Assembly (NCBI RefSeq): GCF_003368535.1
Contig: NZ_QSLN01000002.1
Span: 62,001-126,000, forward strand
DNA length: 64,000 nucleotides
Source: Ammonifex thiophilus
GTDB lineage: Bacteria; Bacillota; Desulfotomaculia; Desulfotomaculales; Ammonificaceae
Direction of reading: 5' to 3'
Below the pieces are notes generated by a model. It had not been told where the DNA came from. It searched no databases and saw only the letters and a list, made by a program, of their open reading frames with translations. Each line of letters starts with the position of its first letter. The first letter of the stretch is position 1. Below are positions 42,161 to 51,028 of the stretch, in pieces. A program made the position numbers and the translations under genes.

Positions 42161-43207
42161 TTACCTCGCCTGGCAGGAAAGCGATACCTGCGGAAGGGAA
42201 TGCCTTCCCACCGCCAGAGCCACGCGGCGAAGCTCCCCCATGAGGCGGGAAAACTGAGCTGGGGTTAAGGACTGAGGGCCGTCAGAAAGGGCGCGGGCCG
42301 GATCGGGGTGAACCTCGATCATAAGGCCGTCCGCTCCCGCTGCTACCGCCGCTCGGGCGAGGGGCAGAACCATCCGCTGGTTGCCGGTAGCGTGGCTGGG
42401 GTCGACGATGATGGGCAGGTGCGAGAGCTCCTTCACCAGGGGAACCGCACTTATGTCCAGTGTGTTCCGTAAACTGTTTTCGTAGGTGCGGATGCCCCGC
42501 TCGCAGAGAATTATCTGCTGGTTGCCGGTAGCGGCGATGTATTCGGCCGCCAAGAGCCACTCCTCCACCGTGGCCGCTAAACCTCGCTTCAACAAAACCG
42601 GCTTGCCAGACTGCCCCACCTCCTGCAGCAACCGGAAGTTCTGCATGTTCCGCGCCCCCACCTGAAGAACGTCGGCGTAACGCGCCACCAACTCCACATC
42701 CCGGGTATCCAGCACCTCGGTGACCACCGGCAGCCCAGTCACTTCCCGCGCCTGGGCCAGAAGCTTCAGGCCCTCCAGTCCCAGACCCTGGAACGAATAG
42801 GGGGAAGTGCGGGGCTTGAAAGCGCCTCCCCGAAGGAGGTGCGCCCCGGCCTCTTTTACCGCCTTGGCGGTGGTGAGAAGTTGCACCTCGCTTTCTACCG
42901 CGCAGGGGCCAGCGATCACCACCACCTCCGGTCCCCCGATGACTACGTCCCCCACGCGGATGGTCGTTGTTTCTTCTTTCACTTCGCGCGCCACGAGCTT
43001 ATAGGGGCGCAGCACGGGAACCACCCGTTCCACCCCGGGAAGATTAGCCACCTGCTCCATGACCTCGTCTCGCCGACTGCCGACGGCTCCGATAACCGTA
43101 AGCTCCACCCCCACGATGGGATGGGTAGCGAAGCCCAGCTCCCGCAGGCGCTTCTCCACCTGCCGCACTTCTTGAGGGGTAGCCCCTCGCCGCATCACTA
43201 CGATCAA
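42161..43207 (-). CDS. aroF: 3-deoxy-7-phosphoheptulonate (DAHP) synthase
   Basis: This 348-residue enzyme condenses PEP and erythrose-4-phosphate to start aromatic amino acid synthesis. A ferredoxin-like regulatory domain (~1-75: [19 protein letters not shown]) precedes the barrel with [65 protein letters not shown] and [14 protein letters not shown] 43207 is preferred because GGGGGG lies 8 bases before it and the N-terminus then matches the family; the longer frame would begin inside the T-box terminator. Expression is set by the T-box at 43224-43550. Confidence 0.95.
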   Translation of the reverse strand: MIVVMRRGATPQEVRQVEKRLRELGFATHPIVGVELTVIGAVGSRRDEVMEQVANLPGVERVVPVLRPYKLVAREVKEETTTIRVGDVVIGGPEVVVIAGPCAVESEVQLLTTAKAVKEAGAHLLRGGAFKPRTSPYSFQGLGLEGLKLLAQAREVTGLPVVTEVLDTRDVELVARYADVLQVGARNMQNFRLLQEVGQSGKPVLLKRGLAATVEEWLLAAEYIAATGNQQIILCERGIRTYENSLRNTLDISAVPLVKELSHLPIIVDPSHATGNQRMVLPLARAAVAAGADGLMIEVHPDPARALSDGPQSLTPAQFSRLMGELRRVALAVGRHSLPQVSLSCQAR

Positions 43208-43222
43208 CCTCGCATCCCCCCT

Positions 43223-43260
43223 TAAAAAATTTTTCCCGTCCCTAAGCTTAGGGACGGGAA
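43223..43260 (-). terminator. T-box terminator hairpin of aroF
   Basis: A near-perfect palindrome at 43233-43260 forms a stem of up to 12 base pairs, followed on the minus strand by AAAATTTTTT. It lies between the T-box sequence and the aroF ribosome site. Confidence 0.9.
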
Positions 43261-43550
43261 TTTTTTCCCGCGGTACCACCCTACTTGGCCGCCATCGAGG
43301 CGACCCACTCTCTGCAGGATACGGGAGAAGCGTTCCACCTTCTCCGATATCCCCTCCCTTTTAACGGTGGGAGTTCCGGCCTAGACTACGCACCCGGGAA
43401 CCCTTTTCTTTCCCGGGCTTCACCCGGCAGCTCCGGGGCGAACTTCACGCCTGGTGGCTTTACCGGGCTCGCACCCTCCCCGGCTCGCTGGGAAAACCAT
43501 TCCAGGGCTACTTTGCCCCTTCCTCGCCTTTAACCCTAGCAAGTTTTTAC
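43224..43550 (-). promoter_or_regulatory. T-box riboswitch, apparent Phe specifier, controlling aroF
   Basis: The minus strand has the stem I start GGCGAGGAAGGGG, the AGCGAGCCGGGG region, and the T-box AGGGTGGTACCGCGG (43282-43268) before a terminator. The specifier, placed just before G-CCCCGGAGC as in the ilvE T-box, reads TTC at 43442-43440, a phenylalanine codon. Uncharged tRNA-Phe should switch aroF on. Specifier placement is by alignment with the second T-box and needs a covariance model. Confidence 0.9.
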
Positions 43551-43560
43551 CGCTGAATTC

Positions 43561-43590
43561 AAAATACCACAACCGGAAGGCCCGACGCAA
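43561..43590 (-). promoter_or_regulatory. Weak candidate promoter for the aroF T-box transcript
   Basis: The minus strand has TTGCGT (43590-43585), 18 bases, then TATTTT (43566-43561). Each element is only a partial match, but the position is right for the T-box leader. Confidence 0.35.
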
Positions 43591-43617
43591 GCCTTACTGC
43601 TCCCGAAAATCTCCCTT

Positions 43618-44535
43618 TTAGCCCCTGGTAGTTCTCCGGATGGATTCCGCCTCGACAAAAATGCGACTAACCTCGGGAACCGCCTGGCGGATGTTTCTTT
43701 CTATTTTGTCTATAGCTTGCTCTATCTGGTCGGTGTCCAATCCATCTTTAAAGTTTACGCTGAGATTGACGAGTATCTGGTCGGGGCCAATATGCATCGT
43801 CAACAGCTCCACCAACTCCGCCACCTCGGGCACTTCCCTGACAGCAGCGGCGATGAGTCTGCACTGCTCTGGCGAAGCGCTCCGGCCGATGAGGAAATCC
43901 ATGGTGTGCCTGGCCAGGTAAAAGGCCACCGCTCCCAGAATTAGCCCGATGAGTATGGAGGCGAGGGCGTCGAAAATGGCCTTGCCCGAAAGGGCGCTCA
44001 AAGAAACTCCCAGAAGGGCTAGAAGGAGGCCGAGAAGAGCCGCACTATCTTCAAAGAGGACCACCAGAAGGGTGGGATCCTTGATCTCCTTGAGGCCGTG
44101 CAGCCAGGCTCCCCGCACTACCTGTTTCACTTCGCTCAAGGCAACGCGCAAAGAGTAGCCTTCGAACAGAAGCGAAAGGCCCAGGACCACATAGTTGACC
44201 AGTGGATCTTCGAGTTGGCGGGGATTAAGAATGCCCTCCAGCCCCCTGTAAATAGAAAGAACGGAGCCTACGAAGAACATGGTGACCGCCACGAGGAAGG
44301 ACCAGAAGTACTTTTCCTTCCCGTAGCCGAAAGGATGCTCGTGGTCGGGCGGGCGGCTGCTCCGGTTGATCCCCACCAGCAGCAAGACCTGGTTCCCAAC
44401 GTCCGCCAGAGAGTGCAAGCCCTCGGCGAACATGGCCGAGCTGTGGGTCAACCAGGCCGCCACGAATTTAGCAGCAGCTATCAAGCTATTGGCCGTGAGA
44501 GCAGCGATTACTGCTCTCTTCCCCCTCTCCGCCAA
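43618..44535 (-). CDS. Cation diffusion facilitator family transporter
   Basis: This 305-residue protein has six hydrophobic segments and a C-terminal cytoplasmic domain. The metal-site motif HSLADVGNQ and DHEHPFGYGKEKYFWS are typical of CDF exporters of Zn2+, Mn2+ or related ions. The second metal site, usually DxxxD or HxxxD, reads EDSAALLG, so ion choice may differ. TTG 44535 follows GAGGGGACGAAGA. It stands alone between the aroF leader and the divergent cotJ operon. Confidence 0.9.
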   Translation of the reverse strand: MAERGKRAVIAALTANSLIAAAKFVAAWLTHSSAMFAEGLHSLADVGNQVLLLVGINRSSRPPDHEHPFGYGKEKYFWSFLVAVTMFFVGSVLSIYRGLEGILNPRQLEDPLVNYVVLGLSLLFEGYSLRVALSEVKQVVRGAWLHGLKEIKDPTLLVVLFEDSAALLGLLLALLGVSLSALSGKAIFDALASILIGLILGAVAFYLARHTMDFLIGRSASPEQCRLIAAAVREVPEVAELVELLTMHIGPDQILVNLSVNFKDGLDTDQIEQAIDKIERNIRQAVPEVSRIFVEAESIRRTTRG

Positions 44536-44644
44536 TCTTCGTCCCCTCTCTTACCTTTTAATTTCTAAGTTACCATGGGGTGGCCCGTTAGCGAAGGGGA
44601 GGGTCAGAAACGTCCTAAGCAGTCCGTATTTCAGTAGCCGACTC

Positions 44645-44673
44645 CTGCAAAGGCTCTTCGCACACAGTATAAT
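44645..44673 (+). promoter_or_regulatory. Candidate promoter of cotJABC
   Basis: TATAAT at 44668-44673 is a perfect -10, with weak CTGCAA 17 bases upstream. CACACAGT (44661-44668) and CATAGTAT (44699-44706) also partly match the sporulation sigma-E -10, which controls cotJ in Bacillus. Which is used cannot be told from sequence. Confidence 0.35.
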
Positions 44674-44744
44674 TCCAGCACTATCGGCTTCCCCGGAGCA
44701 TAGTATATTGGCAAATCATCCCATTTATAGGGGGAGGTGAAGGT

Positions 44745-44990
44745 ATGGAGCAGCCTGCCACCGCCAAGCTCAGCTCACAGCCTCCCTGCGGCACCCTGCC
44801 CCCGCATCCTAAGCTAGCCCGGGCTTATGTAGCTATCCAGTGCTATGACCCGGACTATGATCTGGACGAAGCGCTGAGCAGAGGCACAATGTTCCCCTCC
44901 CTTTACCAGCCGGAGTACGTGGTGCCCTGCACGTCGTACCGCCGCTACGTCAAAACCTATTTTCCGGAAAAGGAGGGTGACCGGAAATGA
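44745..44990 (+). CDS. cotJA: Spore coat-associated protein CotJA
   Basis: This 81-residue protein matches CotJA: a proline-rich start, then LARAYVAIQCYDPDYDLDEALSRGTMFPSL and a C-terminal YVVPCTSYRR. ATG 44745 follows GGGGGAGGTGAAGGT. It is the first gene of cotJA-cotJB-cotJC, which in Bacillus makes an inner coat component late in sporulation. Its end overlaps cotJB by 4 bases. Confidence 0.9.
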   Translation: MEQPATAKLSSQPPCGTLPPHPKLARAYVAIQCYDPDYDLDEALSRGTMFPSLYQPEYVVPCTSYRRYVKTYFPEKEGDRK

Positions 44991-45256
44991 ACGGCACCCA
45001 CCTTAAGGAGAAGTATGAACTCTTGCACGAAATCCAAAAGTGGCGCTTCCGGGTGCTGGAACTCGCCCTTTTTCTCGATACCCACCCTGATGACAGCCGT
45101 GCCCTGGAGGATTACAACGAGGCGGCGAAGCGCCTGCATTCTTTGCAGCGGACCTATGAGGAACGCTACGGTCCCTTGATGAATTTTAGCGGGGCTTCTG
45201 GTGGGCACACCTGGACCTGGATAGAAGAGCCCTGGCCCTGGGAGATCGGAACATAG
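44987..45256 (+). CDS. cotJB: Spore coat protein CotJB
   Basis: This 89-residue protein matches CotJB: LHEIQKWRFRVLELALFLDTHPDDSRALEDYN, an arginine/leucine-rich helix, then YGPLMNFSG and a tryptophan-rich tail WTWIEEPWPWEI. ATG 44987 overlaps the cotJA stop in an ATGA junction, so translation is coupled. Molecular function is unknown. Confidence 0.92.
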   Translation: MNGTHLKEKYELLHEIQKWRFRVLELALFLDTHPDDSRALEDYNEAAKRLHSLQRTYEERYGPLMNFSGASGGHTWTWIEEPWPWEIGT

Positions 45257-45270
45257 GAGGGAAGGAAGAT

Positions 45271-45873
45271 ATGTGGATCTACGTGAAACACCTTCAGCGG
45301 CCGGTGCGCGTCTCGCGATGCGACGTAGGCTTGGCTAAGCTCATTCTGACTCAGTTTGGGGGGCCCGATGGGGAGTTCTCCGCCTCCTGGCGCTACATAA
45401 CCCAGGCCTTCACCATGCCTACCGGGCGCACCAAGGCCCTTCTCATTGACATCGGGACCGAAGAGCTGGCGCATCTGGAGATGGTTGGTACGCTTTTCCA
45501 TATGTTGATCCGGGATGCCACCCCGCAGCAGCTTCGCAGTGCCGGTCTGGGAGAGCAATACGCCGTTCACGGCTTCGCCAACTTCCTTAACTCTCCCGGG
45601 GGCGAGCCCTGGACCTCGTCTTATATCCAGGCCACGGGAGATCCGGTAGCAGACCTAACCGAAGATATGGCCGCCGAGCAAAAGGCTCGCGCCGCCTACG
45701 AGCGCCTGCTCTGCTCCACCAGCGATCCGGACGTCCGCGAGGTGTTAAGCTTCCTGCGAGAGCGGGAAGTGGTGCACTTCCAGCGCTTCGGCGAAGCCCT
45801 GCAGCACGTGCAAAGCTACTTAGATAACCCCCGACACCTTTGGCCGGGCTTCACACCGGAGCAAAAAGATTAA
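45271..45873 (+). CDS. cotJC: CotJC, manganese-catalase-family spore coat protein
   Basis: This 200-residue ferritin-like protein has the dimanganese ligands in TEELAHLEM, EDMAAEQKARAAYE and REREVVHFQRF, as in manganese catalases. It may remove hydrogen peroxide in the spore coat. ATG 45271 follows AGGAGGGAAGGAAGAT. It ends the only plus-strand operon in the window and is followed by a terminator. Confidence 0.94.
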   Translation: MWIYVKHLQRPVRVSRCDVGLAKLILTQFGGPDGEFSASWRYITQAFTMPTGRTKALLIDIGTEELAHLEMVGTLFHMLIRDATPQQLRSAGLGEQYAVHGFANFLNSPGGEPWTSSYIQATGDPVADLTEDMAAEQKARAAYERLLCSTSDPDVREVLSFLREREVVHFQRFGEALQHVQSYLDNPRHLWPGFTPEQKD

Positions 45874-45896
45874 GGGGGGCGAACCCCCTTCTTTTT
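45872..45896 (+). terminator. Terminator after cotJC
   Basis: AAGGGGG pairs with CCCCCTT around a 5-base loop, followed by CTTTTT. It overlaps the end of the convergent glmS gene by one base and may also act weakly on glmS transcripts. Confidence 0.85.
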
Positions 45897-47716
45897 CATT
45901 CCACCGTGACGCTTTTGGCCAGGTTGCGCGGCTGATCCACGTCGCAGCCCCGGGCCACCGCCACATGGTAGGCCAGGAGCTGCAGCGGCACCACCGCCAC
46001 CGCCGGCATGAGGAGCGGGTTTCCCGGCGGCAGGTGAAAGCAGACATCCGTTTCCCCGGCTACCACCTGCCCGTCGGCCGTGACGGCCAAGACCCAGGCG
46101 CCCCGCGCCTTCACCTCCTTTATGTTGCTGAGCATCTTCTCCAAAAGATGGGGCTGAGTGGCTAAGGCCACCACCGGCACCCCCTCAGTTACGAGAGCCA
46201 GAGTGCCGTGCTTAAGCTCCCCCGCCGGGTAGGCCTCGGCGTGTATGTAGGAGATCTCCTTGAGCTTCAGGGCCCCTTCTTCGGCCACGGCCCAGTCCAG
46301 ACCCCGGCCGATGAAGAAGAAGTGCTGCTGTTCCTTCAAGGCCTGAGCCAGGCGGGCTATTTCCTCCTCCCACGCCAGCACCTGAGCCACCCGCTCGGGC
46401 AGGAGCTTGATCTCCTCCACCAGAGAAGCAATTTCCTCGGGAGGAAGGGTTACCTTTAGCTCCGCCAGGTAAAGGGCCAGCAAGGTGACGAGCAGCACCT
46501 GGGCCGTGTAGGCCTTGGTGGAGGCCACGGCGATTTCCGGTCCCGCCCAGGTGTAGAGCACCCAGTCGGCCTCCCGCGCCACCGAACTCCCCACCACGTT
46601 GGTGATGGCCAGCACCTTGGCCCCTCGCTCTTTAGCCAGGCGCAGGGCCGCCAGCGTGTCCGCCGTCTCCCCCGACTGACTGATGACCAATACCACGTCG
46701 CCCGGATCCAGAATGAGGTCGCGGTAACGGAACTCGGAAGCGATGTCCGCCTCCACCGGCAGGCGGGCCAGCTTTTCCAGAAGGTATTTGCCTACCAGCC
46801 CCGCGTGGAAGGCCGTGCCGCAGGCGGTGAGAAAGAACCGCCGGCACCTCCGAAGATGGGAAACCGCTTCTTCGAGTTCGGGAAAGACCACCCTACCCCC
46901 TTCTATCCTCCCCCTCAGGGTGTCCCGCAGGGCGCGGGGCTGCTCGTGGATCTCCTTGATCATGAAGTGGGGATAAGGGGCCTTTTCCGCCGCCGCCGCG
47001 TCCCACTCCACCAGGAAGACCTTCTTTTCAAGCGGGTGCCCCGCCGCGTCGTAAACCTTTATCCCGTCGGGCCAGATCTCCGCCAATTCCCCGTCCTCCA
47101 AAATGTAGGTGCGGCGGGTGTAGGGAAGAAGCGCCGGTATGTCGGAGGCGAGAAAGTTTTCTCCCTCTCCTAGCCCCAGGACCAGGGGGCTGTCCCGCCG
47201 CGCCACTACCAGACGCCCGGGTTCGCGGACGGAAAGGGCGGCCAGGGCGTAGGAACCATGCAGGCGGGGAAGTACCCGGCGCAGGGCCGAAAGGAGGTCG
47301 TCCTCATAAGCTTCTTCCAGCAGGTGAGGTATCACCTCGGTATCGGTCTCTGAGAGGAAGCGGTGGCCTCGCTTTACGAGCTCCGCCCGCAGGGAAACGT
47401 AGTTCTCGATGATCCCGTTGTGCACCACCGCCACCTCACCCCGGCAGTCGAGGTGGGGGTGGGCGTTGTGGTCGCAGGGCGCGCCGTGGGTAGCCCAGCG
47501 GGTGTGCCCTATTCCCGCCTTGCCCGAAGGGCAGAAGCCGTCAAGACAAGCCTCCAGCACCGCTATTTTTCCCGCCTTCTTTTGGAGGAAGAGACCTCCT
47601 TCCTCCAGCACCGCCACGCCCGCCGAATCGTAACCCCGGTACTCCAGGCGCTTGAGCCCCTCCAGCAGAAGGGGAAGGGCCTGCCGGTACCCGGTATATC
47701 CCATAATGCCACACAC
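45896..47716 (-). CDS. glmS: Glutamine-fructose-6-phosphate aminotransferase (isomerising)
   Basis: This 606-residue enzyme makes glucosamine-6-phosphate for cell wall synthesis. The N-terminal glutaminase starts with catalytic Cys2 (CGIMGYTGYR) and has GIGHTRWATHGAP and DTEVIPHLLEE. Two SIS isomerase domains follow, with ISQSGETADTLAALR and the C-terminal LAKSVTVE. GTG 47716 keeps Cys2 in place. Its leader contains the glmS ribozyme and a terminator hairpin. Confidence 0.97.
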   Translation of the reverse strand: MCGIMGYTGYRQALPLLLEGLKRLEYRGYDSAGVAVLEEGGLFLQKKAGKIAVLEACLDGFCPSGKAGIGHTRWATHGAPCDHNAHPHLDCRGEVAVVHNGIIENYVSLRAELVKRGHRFLSETDTEVIPHLLEEAYEDDLLSALRRVLPRLHGSYALAALSVREPGRLVVARRDSPLVLGLGEGENFLASDIPALLPYTRRTYILEDGELAEIWPDGIKVYDAAGHPLEKKVFLVEWDAAAAEKAPYPHFMIKEIHEQPRALRDTLRGRIEGGRVVFPELEEAVSHLRRCRRFFLTACGTAFHAGLVGKYLLEKLARLPVEADIASEFRYRDLILDPGDVVLVISQSGETADTLAALRLAKERGAKVLAITNVVGSSVAREADWVLYTWAGPEIAVASTKAYTAQVLLVTLLALYLAELKVTLPPEEIASLVEEIKLLPERVAQVLAWEEEIARLAQALKEQQHFFFIGRGLDWAVAEEGALKLKEISYIHAEAYPAGELKHGTLALVTEGVPVVALATQPHLLEKMLSNIKEVKARGAWVLAVTADGQVVAGETDVCFHLPPGNPLLMPAVAVVPLQLLAYHVAVARGCDVDQPRNLAKSVTVE

Positions 47717-47734
47717 GGCTCGTTCGCACCCCCT

Positions 47735-47774
47735 AAAAAAGGCTAAAGAACGCCGTGCCTACCGCCGGCGTTCT
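47735..47774 (-). terminator. Terminator-like hairpin between the glmS ribozyme and glmS
   Basis: A 9-base-pair stem, AGAACGCCG with CGGCGTTCT, has a 10-base loop and is followed on the minus strand by TTAGCCTTTTTT, then directly by the GGGGGTG ribosome site. It would stop or reduce transcription into glmS. Confidence 0.75.
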
Positions 47775-47789
47775 CCTGACGAAGGCAAC

Positions 47790-47950
47790 AATACCTCTTT
47801 TGCCACCTGGTGCTTTTGTCCCGGCAGTCGCCTGCCGGTTTTGTAACACCGCTAACGGCCGTGGCCAGCCGGGAGGCATCCGCCGAAAGCTCGATAAACC
47901 TCCACCTCGTCAACCGGCCTTTTGCTTAAGTCGAGGCCGGTCCTGGCGCT
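47790..47950 (-). ncRNA. glmS ribozyme: glmS ribozyme/riboswitch
   Basis: The minus strand carries the conserved core: AGCGCCAG at the cleavage site (between 47950 and 47949), GTTGACGAGG (47914-47905), GGTTTATCGA, TTTCGGCGGATGCCTCCCGG (~47888-47869), AGCGGTGTTA, and a final GC-rich hairpin near 47820-47840. This ribozyme cleaves itself when glucosamine-6-phosphate binds, lowering glmS expression. It starts 26 bases after the glmM stop, so cleavage would separate glmM and glmS messages. Confidence 0.95.
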
Positions 47951-47975
47951 TAAAGTCTATGAACCTCTTCGCCTT

Positions 47976-49355
47976 CTAGCCCCAGCTCCCCTGCGCTGCC
48001 GCCGCCAACTCACCCCCCTCCTCGATTTCCCTTATGACGTCAACTAGAGAATCAAGAACGCTACGTGCCTTTTCCGGATCTAAAGCCTCCACCATTACCC
48101 GGATTACCGGCTCTGTGCCAGAAGGGCGGACGAGCACCCTCCCTTCCTCTCCCAGCCGGATCTTTTCGGCCTCGATGGCCGCCAAAAGCTTGGGGCTTTG
48201 CATGACGCGCCCCTTATCCCTCACCCGCACGTTTTCCAAAAGCTGCGGGTAGCGAACAAGCGACCGGTTGAGATCCTCCAGGCGCTGACCTGTCTCCACC
48301 AGCAGGCGCAGGAGCATCATGGCGGTTATGAGCCCGTCGCCGGTAGTGTTGTGATCGAGAAAGATGATATGCCCCGACTGTTCCCCGCCAAGACAGGCGC
48401 CGCTTTTGAGCATGGCCTCCAGAACATAGCGGTCTCCTACCCTGGTCTCCAGCACCCGGATGCTCTCGGCCTGCAGAGCTCGTTTCAACCCCAGGTTCGA
48501 CATCACGGTCACTACTACCGTGTTCTCTTTCAACCTGCGGTGGGACTTAAGGTAGCGTGCACAACCCCAAATTACAACATCGCCATCGGCCACCTCGCCC
48601 CTTCCGTCCACCCCGATGAGACGGTCGGCATCTCCGTCAAAGGCTAGGCCCAAGTCAGCCCCCGTCTCTTTTACTAGTAGGGAAAGCCTGTGGGGTTTGG
48701 TGGAACCGCAACCGTCATTGATGTTGTGGCCATCAGGCTCCACTCCCAGGGGGATGACTTTGGCGCCCAAGCCCTCCAGTAGGGTAGGAGCTAAAGCGTA
48801 AGCGGCCCCGTGGGCACAGTCCACCGCTATCTTCATCCCCTTAAGACCGGGAGGACCGATCCGGCGCACGTGCTCCAGATACTCCTCCACTGCCTCGGCA
48901 CAAGAATAGGCCCGCCCTACCCCCGTCCCCGTAGGGGAAGGAATCCTCTCCATTGAGCCCAGCACCAGGTTTTCTATTTCCTCCTCTAGCGCATCGGGGA
49001 GTTTGTAACCGTCGGGACCGAAGAATTTGATCCCATTGTCTTCGGCGGGATTGTGCGAGGCGGAGATGACGATCCCGCCCGCCGCACCGCGCGCCCGGGT
49101 AAGGAAGGCCACGGCCGGCGTAGGAAGGACACCGAGGAGACAGACGTTAAGACCGGCTGAGGTTATACCCGCTACCAGCGCCGCCTCCAGCATGTCGCCG
49201 GAAGCCCGCGTATCGCGCCCTACCAGGATGGTCTTCTTCCCCGTTTTCTCGGCCAGTACGAAGGCACCGGCTCGTCCCAGACGGAAGGCCAGCTCCGGGG
49301 TGAGTTCCCGGTTGGCTACCCCGCGCACCCCGTCGGTGCCAAAAAGTACCCCCAA
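47976..49355 (-). CDS. glmM: Phosphoglucosamine mutase
   Basis: This 459-residue enzyme interconverts glucosamine-6- and glucosamine-1-phosphate. Diagnostic segments are FGTDGVRGVANRELTPELA, the phosphoserine loop GIVISASHNPAEDNGIKFFG, the metal loop AFDGDADRLIGVD, GGEQSGHIIF and VRPSGTEPVIRVMVEA. TTG 49355 follows GGGGGG. It is directly upstream of the glmS ribozyme, giving the order glmM-ribozyme-glmS. Confidence 0.96.
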   Translation of the reverse strand: MGVLFGTDGVRGVANRELTPELAFRLGRAGAFVLAEKTGKKTILVGRDTRASGDMLEAALVAGITSAGLNVCLLGVLPTPAVAFLTRARGAAGGIVISASHNPAEDNGIKFFGPDGYKLPDALEEEIENLVLGSMERIPSPTGTGVGRAYSCAEAVEEYLEHVRRIGPPGLKGMKIAVDCAHGAAYALAPTLLEGLGAKVIPLGVEPDGHNINDGCGSTKPHRLSLLVKETGADLGLAFDGDADRLIGVDGRGEVADGDVVIWGCARYLKSHRRLKENTVVVTVMSNLGLKRALQAESIRVLETRVGDRYVLEAMLKSGACLGGEQSGHIIFLDHNTTGDGLITAMMLLRLLVETGQRLEDLNRSLVRYPQLLENVRVRDKGRVMQSPKLLAAIEAEKIRLGEEGRVLVRPSGTEPVIRVMVEALDPEKARSVLDSLVDVIREIEEGGELAAAAQGSWG

Positions 49356-49383
49356 GCTTATCCCCCCTCCCTTCTGCCCAAAA

Positions 49384-49412
49384 CTTTATTACGCTACCGT
49401 CACCGGTGTCAA
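49384..49412 (-). promoter_or_regulatory. Candidate promoter of glmM-glmS
   Basis: The minus strand has a perfect TTGACA (49412-49407) but only a poor -10 (ATAAAG with 17 or TAATAA with 15 bases spacing). Repeated ACCGGT half-sites overlap the -35. Confidence 0.35.
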
Positions 49413-49453
49413 CCGGTTGTCACTTTCATTCTACGCGGGAGGGGAGAATAAGG

Positions 49454-51022
49454 CTACTCAGCTTGTTTCAGCAGGCCGTAGGTGAAGCTGTCCGCCAAGG
49501 CCTGCCAGCTGGCCTCGATGATGTTGGGAGATACCCCCACGGTGACCCAAGTCCTCTGCCCGTCCCCGGTCTCTATGAGCACCCGCACTACTGCTCCCGT
49601 GCCAGCAGCACCGTCCAGCACGCGCACCTTGTAGTCGACCAGGCGCATGCGCCTGATGGCCGGATAAAACTGCTCCAAGGCCTTACGTAGCGCGTTGTCC
49701 AGAGCGTTCACCGGGCCGTTCCCCTCCGCCGCCGTGTGCACCACTTTGTCTCCTACCCGGAGCTTGATGGTGGCTTCGGCGTGCACCGCCCCACCTTCCT
49801 TCAACTCGGTAAGGATACGCAGGCTCTCCAGGACGAAGGGGCGCTCGTAGCTGTTGGCCGCTCGGCGCACCAGAAGCTCAAAGGAAGCCTCCGCGCTCTC
49901 AAACTGGAAGCCCTGCCGCTCCAGCTCCTTAAGCTCGGCCAGGATCTGCCGGGCGACCTCCCCCTGCGAGGGAAGGTCGAGGTTGAGCTCCCTGAGCTTG
50001 TAGAGTAAGTTGGACTGCCCCGCCAGCTCCGAGACCAGCACCCGCCGCCGATTCCCCACCAGAGCGGGGTCGATGTGCTCGTAGCAGCGGGGCTCCTTCA
50101 TGATGGCGCTCACGTGCACCCCACCCTTGTGGGCAAAGGCGCTCATCCCCACGTAGGGTTGCTGGGGATAGGGGTGGACATTGGCCAACTCGCTCACGTA
50201 GCGGGAAAGCTCCACGAGACGCGCAAAGCTCTCACGGGGCAAGGTGGCGAAGCCGCACTTGAAGGTGAGGTTGGGGAGGACGGCGCAGAGGTCGGCGTTA
50301 CCGCAGCGCTCGCCGTAGCCGTTGACCGTTCCCTGGACGTGCCGCGCCCCCGCCTTGACCGCCACCACCGTGTTGGCCACCGCCATGCCAGTGTCGTTGT
50401 GGGCGTGAATACCCACCGTGACCCCCGGGAACCTCTCCACCACCCGTCGCACCGCCGCCTCTACCTCCCAGGGCATGCTCCCCCCGTTGGTATCGCAGAG
50501 GACAAGGGTAGAGGCCCCCGCATTAACCGCCGCCTCTAGGGTGGCCAAGGCGTAGTCGGGATTCTCCTTATAGCCGTCGAAGAAGTGCTCGGCGTCGTAG
50601 ATGACCTCTAACCCCTGCTCCTTGAGGTAGGCCACCGACTCCCGGATCATGGCCAAGTTTTCTTCCAGGGTGGTGTTGAGCGCCCGGGTGACGTGCAGAT
50701 CCCAGGTCTTGCCGAAAAGAGTGACGGTCTTCACCCCGCAGGAGCAGAGGCGCTGCAGATTCTCATCATCGGCGGGGCGCGTGTTCTTGCGCCGGGTGGA
50801 GCCGAAGGCGGTGACCCTCTCCCGCAAAACTGGATCCCCCGCTACCTGGCCGAAAAATTCCAGGTCCTTTGGATTGGAGCCCGGCCACCCCCCTTCCACG
50901 TAATCGAAGCCGAGCTCCACAAGCCTCCGGGCTATCTTGAGCTTGTCGGCCACCGAGAAGGAGATCCCTTCCGTCTGGGCACCGTCGCGCAAAGTGGTAT
51001 CGTAGACCACTACCTTGTCCAA
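49454..51022 (-). CDS. cimA: Citramalate synthase
   Basis: This 522-residue member of the isopropylmalate synthase family has VVYDTTLRDGAQTEGISFS and YVEGGWPGSNPKD, marks of CimA rather than LeuA, then HAHNDTGMAVANTVVAVKAG, GTVNGYGERCGNADL and the C-terminal regulatory domain with NALDNALRKAL. It condenses pyruvate and acetyl-CoA to start isoleucine synthesis without threonine. TTG 51022 follows GAGGTGA. It is the last gene of the ilv-leu operon. Confidence 0.93.
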   Translation of the reverse strand: MDKVVVYDTTLRDGAQTEGISFSVADKLKIARRLVELGFDYVEGGWPGSNPKDLEFFGQVAGDPVLRERVTAFGSTRRKNTRPADDENLQRLCSCGVKTVTLFGKTWDLHVTRALNTTLEENLAMIRESVAYLKEQGLEVIYDAEHFFDGYKENPDYALATLEAAVNAGASTLVLCDTNGGSMPWEVEAAVRRVVERFPGVTVGIHAHNDTGMAVANTVVAVKAGARHVQGTVNGYGERCGNADLCAVLPNLTFKCGFATLPRESFARLVELSRYVSELANVHPYPQQPYVGMSAFAHKGGVHVSAIMKEPRCYEHIDPALVGNRRRVLVSELAGQSNLLYKLRELNLDLPSQGEVARQILAELKELERQGFQFESAEASFELLVRRAANSYERPFVLESLRILTELKEGGAVHAEATIKLRVGDKVVHTAAEGNGPVNALDNALRKALEQFYPAIRRMRLVDYKVRVLDGAAGTGAVVRVLIETGDGQRTWVTVGVSPNIIEASWQALADSFTYGLLKQAE

Positions 51023-51028
51023 AGGCGC

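Noticed and set aside
45872-45896. Bidirectional terminator fully serving glmS
   Set aside because: On the minus strand the stem is not followed by a continuous T-run, so only the cotJC direction is called with confidence.
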